Assembly (NCBI RefSeq): GCF_000006405.1
Contig: NW_003208655.1
Location: 372,001 to 436,000 of the forward strand
Direction of reading: 5' to 3'
DNA: 64,000 nt
Source of the DNA: Perkinsus marinus ATCC 50983
Lineage: Eukaryota > Perkinsozoa > Perkinsida > Perkinsidae
This document shows positions 32,445 to 45,524 of this stretch, piece by piece; position 1 is the stretch's first letter, and every line of letters starts with the position of its first letter. The notes beneath the pieces were generated by a model that had not been told where the DNA came from, did no database searches, and worked only from the letters and a program-made list of their open reading frames with translations. The position numbers and the translations under genes were made by a program.

Positions 32445-35400
32445 ATGGAACTCAAAATAGCTTGCAGTGGATTACAAAAACGGTCGTACTGTCGCGTGAA
32501 GGTCTACCAAAAAGCTGGAGCAGAGAAATATAGGCTCGTGGGTGAGAAGTATTGGCGGTTCATCTGAAAAGATGGTTACTCTTAGGAAAAACAGAGATTG
32601 TCCCTGATACGCAGAACCCCACCTTCGCTCAAGGCATCTTCCTCGACTTTCTCTTCGAAGTGCAGCAAAAAGTTCGCTTTGAAGTGTATGCTTTGTATGC
32701 TTTCTCATTGGTGACTGAATTCCGAAAGATACCACGTGTCTCCAGAAACCGGTACATCGAATGAAAGTGACTTTCTCGGGCTTACTGAAATGTACCTCGC
32801 TGAGATAGTAACCAGCTCAAGGGGAGTGGTCACACGAGATATGGAACACCCTACAAAATCAACCACAAATGGTAGTCAATTTGTCAAGCATGTGACCAAC
32901 ATGGGAGAATCAGGCAAGATAAGTATCATCGCTGAGGAAGTCCAGGCGTCAAAACGGACTGTGAAATTCTGTATGCGATGGTGAGTCCAAGAAGTCCAAG
33001 GAGTCCACGAACTGAGAGTCTCATTGTTCAGTACTGGCTTACGAAGTCGAGGATACTTCTTGAAGTCCTGCTATTACATAGTGGTCTCACGCACAATGCC
33101 GACAGCTGAGGTATAGTAGTGGATGAAGAGTATATCACGTATGGAGGTAGCCTTCAAGTAGGCACGGACAGGAGCGTCCCTGCCTCTTGTGTATAGATCC
33201 GAGGATGTTGAAAATAGTTCAGAGCCTAGTAAGCCTCCTCACTCTTTTCTGCGACATGCCGTGCTCCCCGATATGCTCTTCCTTGTTTGCCTACTATTCT
33301 TACCAATTCTTATGGAACGAATCATCCAAACTGCAGAAGCTCGTATGACGCTATACTGTAGTCTCTCGCAAGTGACGCATCGATACACAGCTCATACTCT
33401 CTCGTCTTCATGATCATGACTTCCCTCTAGGCTTCGCTGCAGCAGACTTGTCCATAGAGAGTCTTTGCCGCGGCGACTCCTCTCGGGAGATAGTGAGTGC
33501 CGCTACAGAGGCCGTTAGACGACAACTACTGTCCCCTCTAGTTGTTCCAAGTGATAGATCAGAAGAGATCTGGAAATGTTGTTGGCTCTGGATCGTGTGT
33601 CCTTGCTGACCTTGAGTCCGCCTCACAAAAAAAGGTAAATATCCCGAATTCTTGCGTGACCTTGACGTCTCTGGTGAAATCGATCCCATAGTGTCCGCCG
33701 GCAACACCTTCCCTTCACCCAACATCTTCCAGGTTCCTGTTGTAATAAAGCTACAGCGATCGGGATATAAAATCGTTGAGGCGGGATTGATCATACTAGA
33801 AGATGTTGGTAAGTTTGGAGGCTGAGCATCTTAGTCAATCCTAAGTCAGCTCAGTATTACTCGATTATTCTCGTCGCGGCAGTTCTTGTTGAGCTCGTCT
33901 CTCAGAGTTCTTCCAACACGTGTCTTTTATGGAATACATAGAAGGCGGTTTGGAGATCAACCTCATCGTAACTAGCATTAAGGCATCTTGTGCCATCGTA
34001 GGCTCCTTAGGTTGCGTTAGACTTTACATTATCCAACGGCGACCCCAACCGTCCCGAGTCGTTACATTACTATGATCCACGAAGCGCCAACGGTCGGGAA
34101 TACTTTTTAATTAACTGATTTATTCTGATTCATCCTCAACAGATTACGCGATGGCAATCAGATCTGTGGGAGAAATACTCGAACACTACGATCGCGGTAG
34201 GTGCACTGAGGGCTCTTGCGATGGTCCACATCCCTCAACTGCAGATAAGAAGTATCCTGTCTACGGTTTTGGTGCCAAACTACCGCCGGACTATACCCAT
34301 ACAAGCCACCTGTTTGCATGCAATGTGAAAGTGTAGCCAATGAGCAACGGCATTCCCTTTGTTAGGGAAATTACTTCCGCCCAGAAGTGGTCGGCGTTGA
34401 TGGAATCCTTGACGCCTACCGCAAGGCTCTCAAGGTGGTCCACTTACATGGCCCGACCATGTTCTCTGAGGTGAATGAAACGAGTATACGCATCAGAAAT
34501 TACAGCTCTGTAGACGATACAGTTGGCATCGAACTGGGCCAGGCAGTACAGTGTTGAGAGAAGTGACGAACAGAGGTAAACTTCATGCGATGATGAGAGA
34601 CAACTACAGACCAGCGTGCGAGATATGCTGTACGTAGGTATTTCGTATTATTGATCATCACAGACGGAGTCATTGTGGACCTCCAAGCTTCTATCAATGC
34701 GATTGTAGACATATGTTGACTCGAGCGTTCTATGGGCTTGTCGTGACACCTCTCTTGCCAACTGATATCTATTGACATCTCCTTCCCTATACTAGTCTTA
34801 TCAGGTTGACGCATCGAAGGCGCCACTATCAATTATCATTGTTGGAGTCGGTGATCAGGACTTAGGCTTGATGGTCAGTTCTCCCTCTCTCCAGTGGGAG
34901 GCTGCCTCGGTTTGACTTCTTATCTTGACCAGATGAGGTCGAGTGAACCTCAGCAGTAGCCTTTTAGGACGTACTCGACGCTGACGATCACCCCCTAGTG
35001 TCATCATTCGATCATTCAACTATGGACAGAGACATTGTGCGTACTCAGACTCTGAGGCTCAGAGTGTCTGTGACCATTACAGCGCCCTTAAGGTGCAATT
35101 TGTACCTTTCAACGAGTTCAAAGACAAGCCGTACACTGAGCTCGCCATGGCCACACTCGATGAGATACCACGAGAAATAGTGAACTACTACTACAAAAAG
35201 TAGGAGGAAATCGTGAGATCACTGCAACCCACGCAGAGTCACTGACAGTCTGTCAGACATGGAGTTCCTCCGCGGCCTCGGCGAGATGCTGTTGACGGTC
35301 TCGACGGTGAGTATAGGGAGACTTTCGCGTGTGCAGCATATGCCTTCCAGAACCCCTCAATAGTGATCTCTTCGAAACACCAGAATGCATAGAACGACAG

Positions 35401-36841
35401 AAACGTCGGTGTTTGAGAGTTCTACGCGAAGTACCAGTTCAATGCCAACTGCTCTTCGAGAAGACTCTTCGCAGTGTGGGTTGGACACGGATGAAGCAAC
35501 CCGATTGATTGAAGATTCGTTGCCATGTATCGATGATGAGTACCTCGAGGTATGTATTTGGCATGAAGAAATGTAGACTGTCCTCACACTAATGATCATT
35601 TTCCCTAAAAATGGTGGAAACTGGGTAAACACCATTGATTACCGCATTTCTCTAACTTCCCAGCCGGAACGAGGACGGATTTGCCATTTATAGGCGTTGG
35701 CCGCACGCGCTTCTGAGGACAACATAGGCGGTCCCTTCGAACGGGTGAGTCACTCTTTCCGAGGTGGAATATTCTTCAGAGCTACAATTTTTCTGTGAAA
35801 TGCTTCAAGCAAAATTCAGCATTGTTTTGACGTAGAAGAAGAGTTACCATCTAAGTCAACAGAGGAGCATATATCGCTCGCTCTCTCGATCCTACACTCT
35901 TGGAAGGCACGCCCTTCACTAAGTTTCTTCTGAAATCAAAACAATACAATGTGGTTCTTGCTCACGGAATATCTCTGTTCGGGTTGGCACATAGTCTCTG
36001 CTCCACTTGCAGGCCCTTTCGTCGACATTTAAGAATAAATCATATAGAACATGTGAGCACTCATCATCTTCAAATCAATTGGCGTGCCGCCGTGTCTCAG
36101 CCGCCGTACCGAAGGTGTCTTCCGCTCGTGTTTCAACACGAGAAAAACTGTCCGTACATGAAATGGCCGGTGGTTCCTGGGGACAAGACAACAACATGAA
36201 GTCGGCGCCCGAGAACGGGTGTTCTCACATCAGTTAGTATCAAATGGAGTTCACTGAGCGGAGAGGTTCTCTGAATTGCAGTTTCTGAATCACTTGGGCC
36301 CAAAGCCACGGAAGGCGTTCCATCGAAAGGTGTGCACACGGTAGACTGCCTAGTGTGTTTCTCGCTGGTGTCAGTTGTGACTACTGAGTAGTCACAACTG
36401 ACGTTCAACTGGGAGGTTTCACGACCCCACCCATTGAAAGTGCTTGGCCCCAGCTACGCACGTGCTTAGGTGGTAGGAGGAGTCGGCGCCGGCACAGCAA
36501 TCATCGACGGAGATCTGATCCGAGACGCTCCCGCTCCCGTGTGGATAAGGACAGTAGTCACACTCTTCCTGGTCTGGACGAAGTGAGGAGAAATCGTTCG
36601 AGCGATTGGCTACTTATGATTTTGCTCAGGAATCAGGCATGTGTAAGGTGTGCTTCGAGAATACTACTAACACTACTCTACTACCATGTGAGTTTAACCT
36701 GAACTATGTAGACATCTTTTTTGTTCAGGCAAACACCAATGCATGTGCTTCGACTGTGCTACTGGCGTCAGAGACAGCAGCGGCAAGTGTCCATTGTGTC
36801 GTCAGGACATCGACGCTGTTATCGAGGCTATACACTCTTGA
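32445..36841 (+). CDS. Copine with C-terminal RING finger
   Basis: The ATG (32445) opens the first C2 domain: [20 protein letters not shown], then [23 protein letters not shown] and [15 protein letters not shown] across tiny introns. A divergent second C2 follows ([26 protein letters not shown] near 33750). The copine/VWA domain is clear: [120 protein letters not shown]. After a Pro-rich segment and Ser-rich exons, 36640-36841 encodes a C3HC4 RING (CKVCFEN...[21 protein letters not shown]) ending in TGA. Copines bind membranes in a calcium-dependent way; RING adds ubiquitin-ligase activity. The 1.3-kb link between VWA and RING rests on weak exons, so two genes remain possible. Confidence 0.78.
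36370..36402. repeat. Perfect palindrome, 16-bp arms around one base
   Basis: GTCAGTTGTGACTACT (36370-36385) is followed by G36386 and its exact reverse complement. It lies in an apparent intron upstream of the RING exons. Confidence 0.8.
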
Positions 36842-37538
36842 TCATTCTTGCCGTGCCCTATATTTCTCTCCACGTTACCCACACGTGTTGCCTATTGTAT
36901 GTGCGTCTCGGTAGAGTAATGACTGAACGCAAGGCGTCAGCGTGTTGCTTGTTAATCAGTCTCCGATTCAGCACGTGTGGTTTAGCTTGTGTAATGTCAC
37001 AGCCTGCTTTGTGCGTGCATCATCCATACCGGGTCGAGATGGGATCAGTTGGAGCAACGTTGCAACGACCGGGGGGAAAGACCACCGGATCTGAGTTCTT
37101 GTGTGTTTTTTTCGAGGAAATCCCCTATGGAAGAGCTGTTTGATAAAGCTCGAGAATGTTTTGTGCAAACGAACATGAAACAGACCTTCATGGTCACGCT
37201 CCGCGAGACAGTTGATCATCGACTGTTGATGTGATGACGTTGGCATGCCGCTCAGTTGCCTCATTCGATAACAAAACCACGTCAGGCGTGCTAGGCAAGG
37301 TGGCCGAAACCCATCGGAATTCTCTCATGATTGTGAAAGGGGCCAGCGGCGAGAGTTGGAGAGACCCATTACTCAAGGGCGGGCCTTTCGTTCGATCAGA
37401 TGGGCACTAGTGGTGTGTAACACAACTTCAAAGGGAGGACACTTTTTCCGCAGCAGCCTGTAGATTTCTTTGCTGCCGCTGGGGACTAGCTCGCACGGCT
37501 CAGATGGAAACTATGATAGCAGTTGTTTCGAGTTCACC

Positions 37539-40500
37539 ATGGAATACCATGAGAGCAAAGCTGAGCAGTTACAGGTGAGCACATCTTCGGATCACTGCGA
37601 TTATTCTTATCTTCACATAGGAACACGATATGGTCCCTATCGACGATACTCAATTCGAGGAAAATGAACAAGTTGTTGCTAACAGGGCAGAGCCCGAAGC
37701 CACTAGGTAAAGGTCTCTCCGCCCAATGCTCACTCAGCTGCCATCAATACAAGTTATATGAACTCGTGAAAACCAATGCCCAGTCTAATACAACTCATCG
37801 AACCCCGGGAGCACAATCGGGAGATGGTATAGACGTCGTAAATCAGGATGGCCTCCATTTCAGGCAGTCTATGGACCAAGATAATAGCAGTGAACCGAGT
37901 GGGACCCAGTCGGAAGGTCAGAGGCTGCTCAGTAGGCCGTTAGGTCGGGCAGTCCTCCGAGTCTATCTAGACTGATTATATCTCAGTTCAAGACTCAAAC
38001 TCATCTGAACCTGAAGACAGGATCTGTCACCTACCTCACTTCATAGACAGATTACTACTAGAACAGTAGGACAGTCCGGAACAAGAGGATCATTCTGATT
38101 TAACTACAAGATTACGCATAGGGGGTCGTGTAGGTATCTTGAACGTGAGTTCCTCGTTCGGCTACCCTTCATGGTATGGTTGCCCATACTGCTCATATTA
38201 GTAACTATGGAGTATCCCACTGGGATAATGTAAACATGTCGAATGAGCCATCTGGATCATTCGGAGATCTCAGGTTTGAAATTCACAGCAATCTCCGTAA
38301 TCATCTAGGCCTGGACGATGTGGCCGAGGCGACTACCTCGGACACTATATACAGCTTCCTAACAGACACCTTCATACCAGGCATGAGCGGGATGAATCCC
38401 GCCGACGATGAGTTTGTAAATAGCACCATGACTGATGATGGTAAGGCGCTGGTCGTCCTGTGCTCGATCTTCATCACTTGTATCGTCGCTGATTCATCAT
38501 CATCATCATCGTACTCTTACTATCGGAGACCAGGGGATACTTCACTGTGAATCATGGCTGAGCGGGATGGGATTTTTCTTGGAAATTCCCATCTTTGTCA
38601 GGGTTCATCGAACTGAGCCAGAAGAAACCATACCGTCAAGCGACTGCCCTCGTGACATACCCTATACTCTACATAGTGGGACGACTTCCTAGTGCCTGAC
38701 CAATGATTGAGCTGTCCAGGTTCGCGGCCCGGATTCGACAGGCAAGTGCAGTGATCTTGGGGAATTCGGTCAAGCGTAGGAGTACAACCCTGTACTCTCG
38801 TAAAGATTGGCCTCCGTATAGGTATCAAAATTTCTTCCGAACATTCTATTACTGCCACCTGCTGCCGATGAGCCCAGTTGGAAATACATCGTCACAGTCT
38901 ACTTCAAATTCAACAGAGAATAGCACTGCTACAGGGTAGCAAAAACCCGATCAGCCTCGGTCTGCCCTTGCCATGTACAGCTTCCAATGCGGCGACGATC
39001 CGAGCTCCCTTCCGGACTTGCTCCGGTGTTTCGATAAGAGTTCCGATACTGGTAGACCTCAACGATCCTCGAAGGATCATCCTTCTGCATAGCTATGCGT
39101 CCGGTTAGACAGTCTGCCAGCCTACCAGTCGAGTTGGCCAGTACAGAATCATATAGCTCGCGTGATGGTGAAGTCGGGGGTCACCAGGCAGGCAGCCGTT
39201 GATGTGGTGAGGTTCTTCCCACCTTTGGTAATCTAATATGTAACGCAGTCAGGCGCCTACGGTAGATCGGATTGCCTTCTACAAGGACAATAACTGGATC
39301 GACGGCTCGGCCTCGGCAGTGGGTACTCTGACCACCTTCTATACACCCGTGGCTGACATCTACACCTTCGTCTCTGTAAAACAAAGTTCTTCTGCCTGAG
39401 TCGTGTCGATGCCCAACAGTGCAGGTGTTCTACGAGATAAGCGCAGTGGGCCACATTGAAGGCTCTGTGTACCTCAATTCGTTCAAGGATGTCAGCCCTG
39501 TTGGTAACGATCTATCACCTGCCACCCCTAGTTTGCCACTGTCGGATCTGTGGTCAGCATTCTGGTTGGTCGGTATGCTCTTGGCCATCGGACTCACACT
39601 AGTCCAGACCGGAATAGACATGTTCCGGGCCTTCCATCCAGGCCACCTTGCCAGGGGAGTCGGAATGAAGGAGTACCTCCTTGGTGAGCACAAGGACTGA
39701 GCTGCCTGAGCTCTCCTGACTCGTTAATCTAACAGGAATGCATGCCGTCCACCTAGGGATCCCAGGCCATTCGAACGAATCTACCAACAAGGATGGCGGC
39801 GGCCCTATAGCCGCTGAAGAGTTCGCTGTAGGGCTACACACCTTGCAGGAACAGCACTCCCTTTTAGAGCTCCGCAAATGATGAATACCATGCTGCGCTG
39901 CGCAAGAGGAAGAAAAACCTCAGGGCTTCAGCGGTAGGCGCTTCCCCAGGCTCGTTACTAATCATTCATTTCTTGAGGCAGCACCAACTCGTCCGATCGT
40001 TTCCAATCAGATCTTCGAGTCCCTGTGTGACCTTTTCGTCTTGTCGACCTTGATCCTCAAGCTAGCCGCCTACTTGCCGTCAGTGGGATTGACCGTACCG
40101 ACTGTGAGATGCCGGGCGTCTCGTATCGATTTGTTAGGTACCATCCTTTCTGGGTACGCTAGAGTTCTCCAAGGTTGCTCTTAGTCTCCTTAGTTGGGAT
40201 CCCCACACAGAGACCGCCCAGTATCTGGCCGACCTGCACCGAGCATCACAAATCGAGACGTAGATTGACAGAAGAAAGATATTTGGTGATGTCGTTAGTT
40301 TCCATCAGATTAGCCGACAGCCTTCGTACACTGACAATGGTCACTCTATGTGTCTGCTGTAGCCGTTTCGTCTTCTTTCTGGCTACTCATCCAAGAGTAG
40401 CTATCCTTGCCGAGACTGTCAGGTCTGGACACCACTTGATGTGTTCAAGCTTAACCATATCCCTGTCAGGATTGGCTCCGATGATATGTTTCATTTCTTC

Positions 40501-42662
40501 ATTCTCTTCGCCACACTCTACTCCCTCCTCGCTTTCCTGGCTCGTTGGGTCTTCGGTGACTCCCTGGCTCAGTTCAAGAGCTTTAACGCTGCACTTTACA
40601 CGCAGGTGAGTCACCCTTGCGGCATGTTTAAGGCGACAACCCTTCAGTTCCAAATGCTGATAGGGGAGTGGCCGTTTGACGACTTTGATGGTTACGAGAA
40701 CCAAGGCGTGATGATCTTTTATATGATCTTATTCGGAATAGTCATGTTCTTCATGGTTCTCAACTTTTTCCTCGCTATTGTGGTGGACAGTTTTGAATCG
40801 ACCAAACAAGAGATAGAAGAGTGAGTAAGGCATGCCAGGGTGACCCTTGGCTGATCCACCAGCTTTCTGGCTCGCCATTGGTACATATCAATCAAGGCTT
40901 GTTCGAGGCTCCCATAGGAATTACCTTCTTGACAGCATTCGAATGAGGTTCCCTATATTATCAATCAGGCTGTAGCTATTGAAACGATAACAGCGGTTCG
41001 GGTGTGGCCCTCCCTCGTAGTGGCAAAGTGAAGTGGAGTCTCCACTGTAGACCCGAACGCATGGTCCGCTACACTGGGCTGGATCAGAATGCCACTCAGC
41101 ATAGGCATCGCGATCTGAATGCTAGCGTTGAATTATTGTTCAATAGTGTCAGAAGGCATACAGTGGCTGGAGGCCTACTGCTAGATACAAAGTGGAGGGT
41201 TCTCTATTCTCCGATGTATGGCACCTGATGGTTCAATTCGTTATGAGGCAGGTGGGCTCAAGCAAATGATTCATTAACGAACCAACACCGGGCTCGCAGA
41301 TGAGGCAATGGCCGTCTCGGGCAATTTTCGTCGAAAAACTTTCCAAATACCGCGAAGATGCTGCGAGACAAGTAAAACTCCTGTTTCCCTGAGGAGTTCA
41401 TCACCGCCTTGCAATTAGACTGGTGCTGCCCTCCCAGATGAGAGCGGAATAGTGGTACAGACCAGTGAAACCAAAAAGGTATCCCTAGAGAAGTTTAAAA
41501 CGTAGGGCACCCCATGGGTCAACTTTAAAGATGGACAAGTCACCCCGCGATAGGTATTTCGACTCGCCTGCAGAGAGGGAGGGGGTCGAAAGTATGTTTC
41601 ATTACTATCACGACCACTTCGCACAGGAGCCGGAGGACTTTCTCCATCCACTGTTCGGCCGATCACAGAGTGTTAAAATACAGATGGCCTCAGCGGTAAA
41701 GCTGGGCATCCTTATCAGGGAGCACAGATCTCGCTACCAGGTCCAGGATATAGGCTCACTCGTGAGCAGCATAGCAGTTGAGACAGATCAGTTCATGACC
41801 GAGATCCGAGATCGGGTTGCCATGATGTCGCAGAAAAGTGAGCGTCTACTGATCATCCTGGGGGTCTATTGTGGCCAGGCGCTGATATGGTTCGAGAGGT
41901 CACTAAGGAGAAACTGGAGAAGGCGAGATTGAAAGCAGACTTAGCAGTTGCAAACAAGAAACTGCTATATGTGAGTTTCTCTGGATGACGTTCGTGCGCT
42001 GTGAGCCAGTAAGCTCAGTTGGAACAAGAAAATGGACAACTCCGCAAACGGTTGGATATCATCACTTCAGAGAGCGCAACAGCGGGTACTCCCTCTACCA
42101 GCGTTGTTTATTGTTGCAGTCTCAACTTAGATGATATAAATGAAATCGTCGACCCCATCGAGCGGAAACTGGCTCTTCTCGATTTCGTTATTAAAGCTGT
42201 CAACAAACAGCGTGCTCTGTTCGCATCCAGAGTGGCAGGAAATGTAAGCTCATAGCTAGTCCGTAACTATCACTGACTGTATGCCCGTGAGAGCTAAATG
42301 CATTTAGGTCGCCTTTTTTTCCTGCAGTTACCCCTGCCGAAGCATACGTTGGAGTCGATCTCGACCGGGATGACCTTTGGAGTGATCTCCATACCACACA
42401 TCCATCACATTTAGCTGGTTGGGCTCAGGTCCCCCATCCTGACCAAGCACTTCCTCCAGCGCTACCGCCGAGTGTGGCAGCAAAGAGGCATCAGAAGGCA
42501 CTTCTGAGGGCAACCAGGAGGAGCCCACGGCACATTAGGCCTCAGGGAAAGGCCACCTTGTCACGGAAGAGACTAGTGAGCACTTTGAAACAAGTGGAAA
42601 CCACTAGATCCCATTCAGCTACCCGCTCGCGCTCGAACAGCATCACCGACCAAGTCCAGTAG
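37539..42662 (+). CDS. Polycystin-2-like (TRPP) cation channel
   Basis: The start is set by MEYHESKAEQLQ, which joins in phase through a 45-nt intron to EHDMVPIDDTQFEENE. The first membrane helix is LVRLPFMVWLPILLILV near 38165. It is followed by the extracellular polycystin (TOP) domain: FEIHSNLRNHLGLDD, YSFLTDTFIPGM, AFYKDNNWIDGSASAVGTL, FYEISAVGHIEGSVY. Helices then include LWSAFWLVGMLLAIGLTLVQ, FVLSTLILKLAAYL and DDMFHFFILFATLYSLLAFL. The pore region is FQMLIGEWPFDDFDGY, with FYMILFGIVMFFMVLNFFLAIVVDSF as the last helix (40700-40800). Candidate C-terminal exons form a coiled coil (EVTKEKLEKARLKADLAVANKKL; AQLEQENGQLRKRL). Polycystins pass calcium in cilia. The 3' limit at 42662 is approximate. 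Confidence 0.8.
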
Positions 42663-42849
42663 GGCGGCATCCGACCCGGCCGTTTCGTCGCCGGAGTGAG
42701 ACAAAGGACCCCTGCATTCGGCCAGTTGCACTGGTCCCGTTTGATATGTTCTGTTAGAGCCAGGGAGGAGCCTATCAGGACTGGACAGGAAGGAGATCCT
42801 CCGGAACCATTATCAAGGAGCCCCACTCTCACACGAGCCCCTACAGAAG

Positions 42850-44557
42850 TGAGGCATGATGTGCACGAAAATGGCGACACCAGTATTGTATAGGAAGCAC
42901 TTGGACCATCAGAAGATCCATCTCATGATGAGGGTGGAAATAACGCCGAAGAAGGGCCTTTTCGATATCACATACAGCGGCGAGACGGCCATTACGACTA
43001 TGATCCTCAACGCCGTCCTTCCGGCTTTGCAGAGTGAGGGAGTATTCTGTAAGGGGATTAGTGGTACCCTTCAGACGGACCACCAGTAGTGAAGAATCCA
43101 AGAAAGATGATGCCCCCAATGAAATCGTAAACTTTCGCTGTTTGACGGTCACGAGCCGTCTGTATATTGTAGGCTCGAGTGACTGGGGAGGACGCTCTTC
43201 GTCAAGACAGCATCCTGGACCCCGGGGCGCTCGGCAGTGAGGTTTCCTTGAACGCCGAGGGCTATCATCTACTGATGCAACAAGTAGGTTAAGTAGACTA
43301 CGGCTCAGAACCATATCAATATCAGATTTACCGTTTCCATTGTACTGAGTTCCAACTCCTCATCTTCATGGACCGGTTGGCTCAAAGCATGGATCTCGAG
43401 ATTGTTGATCATGATGCAGCTCATGATGCTGTAGCACTACGAAATGTTGAGTATTATTCCGAACGCCCTACAGGTTTCCGACCTTCTCACGAACATGAGA
43501 GAGCCCATAGAGAGGGAAGCCAGTCGGGGCTTCGCGCGACTGCGCGATCTAGTGATCGACGCTGCATGGACTCAGCGGAGACAGAGAGCGTTTTTATAGA
43601 CACTTGTTTGCTGAGTTCCAATGGGGTTCGTCGCGGCTCGTCGTGGAATAGATCCACTCTGCGACTCCCGAGAATGGGTCCTTTCAGTCTGAGACTTCTA
43701 CTGCTCATCACATGCCCGGCATTATCTGTTCAACCAACGACCTTATCAAAGAGCTGGACAACTTCATCTGGCTGCATCGGCTAAGTGATGCTTTCGACCA
43801 ACTACTCCGTTACTCTTATCCTGCGCACCTCTCCCACAAGTTCGTGCGTGATTTTCGCTACATCTCGACGCACGTCACCTCTTACGAGATGAATGAAGGG
43901 TTACTGATGGCGAAACTGAGAGAGCGGGGGTATCCTCCCCAGCAATGGACGCCTCCCTTCGTGGGAGTCCTCGGATGGTTGCTGAACATTTCCGAGAAAG
44001 ACCGCTTCGCAGCATTGTCAGAACTCAGTGTTGGTCACACTGAAATCCTTATAACCGAATTCTGCAGAAAGGAAAGGCTTGACGACCACATCTCTGCCCG
44101 TCTCCGACACGAGATAGCTTACGACGCCGTTCCCCACGATATCTACAGAGCCATCAAGGACAAGTCAGTCCAGCCTGAAATCATACAAACTCCGGTTGTG
44201 GATCACTCTAACGGCGCAAGAGAAGAGACGGTTGATTGCAATGCGTCAGAACAGCAGAGACTGGAAGGTCCTCGCCGATCAGTATTATTGAAACCGCGAA
44301 CTACTGGTATATCTAAACCCATTCGTTGTAGTTCGCATAAGGGAGAAGAGAGGAAGTCAGAGACATCCTTCAGCAAACAGACACGTGCTCTGGCTCCACA
44401 TGGCAAAGAGCAGGAGCATCGTAGGCCATCCTCGCGCACAGGAGTTGAAGCTCGTGTGAGTGCCGATAGAGAGAGACGCACCCCAGTCCAGGTTAAGTCT
44501 GAGAGCTCCGACCGCACCCCCCAGCGCGCATGGTGGCAGCAGTATGATCCATTGTGA
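42850..44557 (+). CDS. Hypothetical protein, helical with a basic tail
   Basis: Short exons (PGALGSEVSLNAEGYHLLMQ near 43230; MDRLAQSMDLEIVDHDAAHD at 43368) precede a long exon opening after TTTCAG near 43687 and running to the stop at 44557. The long exon has helical sequence (LIKELDNFIWLHRLSDAFDQ, MNEGLLMAKLRERGYPP, VGVLGWLLNISEKDRFAALS) and then a Ser/Arg/Lys-rich tail ending WWQQYDPL. No family is recognised. It could be a separate gene or the 3' part of the polycystin locus. Confidence 0.5.
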
Positions 44558-45524
44558 GCTGGTATACAAGCATTCATATTTTGTTCATTTTGTGTGATTC
44601 ATCTAGTAGATGCGTCTTGAGGGATCCGTTCCTCTTATCTGTAGAGCAAAGACGCTTCCCCATGATATGTTTTTTTGGTAAGTAGAATTTTTCTAGTGAA
44701 CTTCCTGTTGACTTTGGCAGTGACATCATCCGGGACAGACGGCCATGATGAAAGATGACACCAATCAAGATTGAATCGCGTCAATGATAGTGAGACCCCC
44801 TATCGATCGTGTTGAATTTCGATGCTTGCTCGACATTCCCATTAAGTTGGGGATGAAGTCTTGCCGAGTGATGGCCTTCATCATCCCAGGAATATGAGAA
44901 CCCCTCCGCCGCATTCAAAACTATCCAAGTTCACCCTTTCGTTCCGCCAAGTTCACGGATTTCCCCTCCATGTAGTTCATTCGTGGTTGCATTTGCGATG
45001 CGCCTCATTCAACCGTAGGTGAAAGCCAGTCGGAGAGCTTCTGATCACTTCTGTTTGTGCGAATTCCCAAGTGTCGGGCACTCGAGTATTGGCCCGTTTC
45101 ATGTACATACGTACCGAGTATGCCGGCTTCAGTGAATGACACGAGTTAATTGGTGTCATTGTACGGGCTATTTTTGACCGAGGTCTAGCGAGACGTAATT
45201 GTTCACATCTGGTCTAGTCTGTGTTACAAGACCAGCCACGAGGGATCGACCACCTTGCAGTTGCCGAAAGCCACGAAACACGAACCCACTGCCTCTGCCA
45301 CTGCCTCTCCCAAACTCGCAGGTCAGAGGTTTCGCCCTGTGCATTATAGTCTACGACATTAGTTTCTGGTAGCACTGTGTTCCAGTAACACCTTCCATAC
45401 AAGCATGGGAGTATACGACCACTAGACAACACCACATCTGCTGAACTTCTCAACTTTCGTGAGGAAAGGTTCACTTGTCAAAATGAAAAGCATCAAGTGG
45501 GTCAAATCACACAAAATAATACTG
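44558..45524. other. Convergent intergenic region, no gene seen
   Basis: It lies between the 3' ends of a plus-strand and a minus-strand gene. Minus-strand frames of 60-86 residues are present but featureless. Confidence 0.4.
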
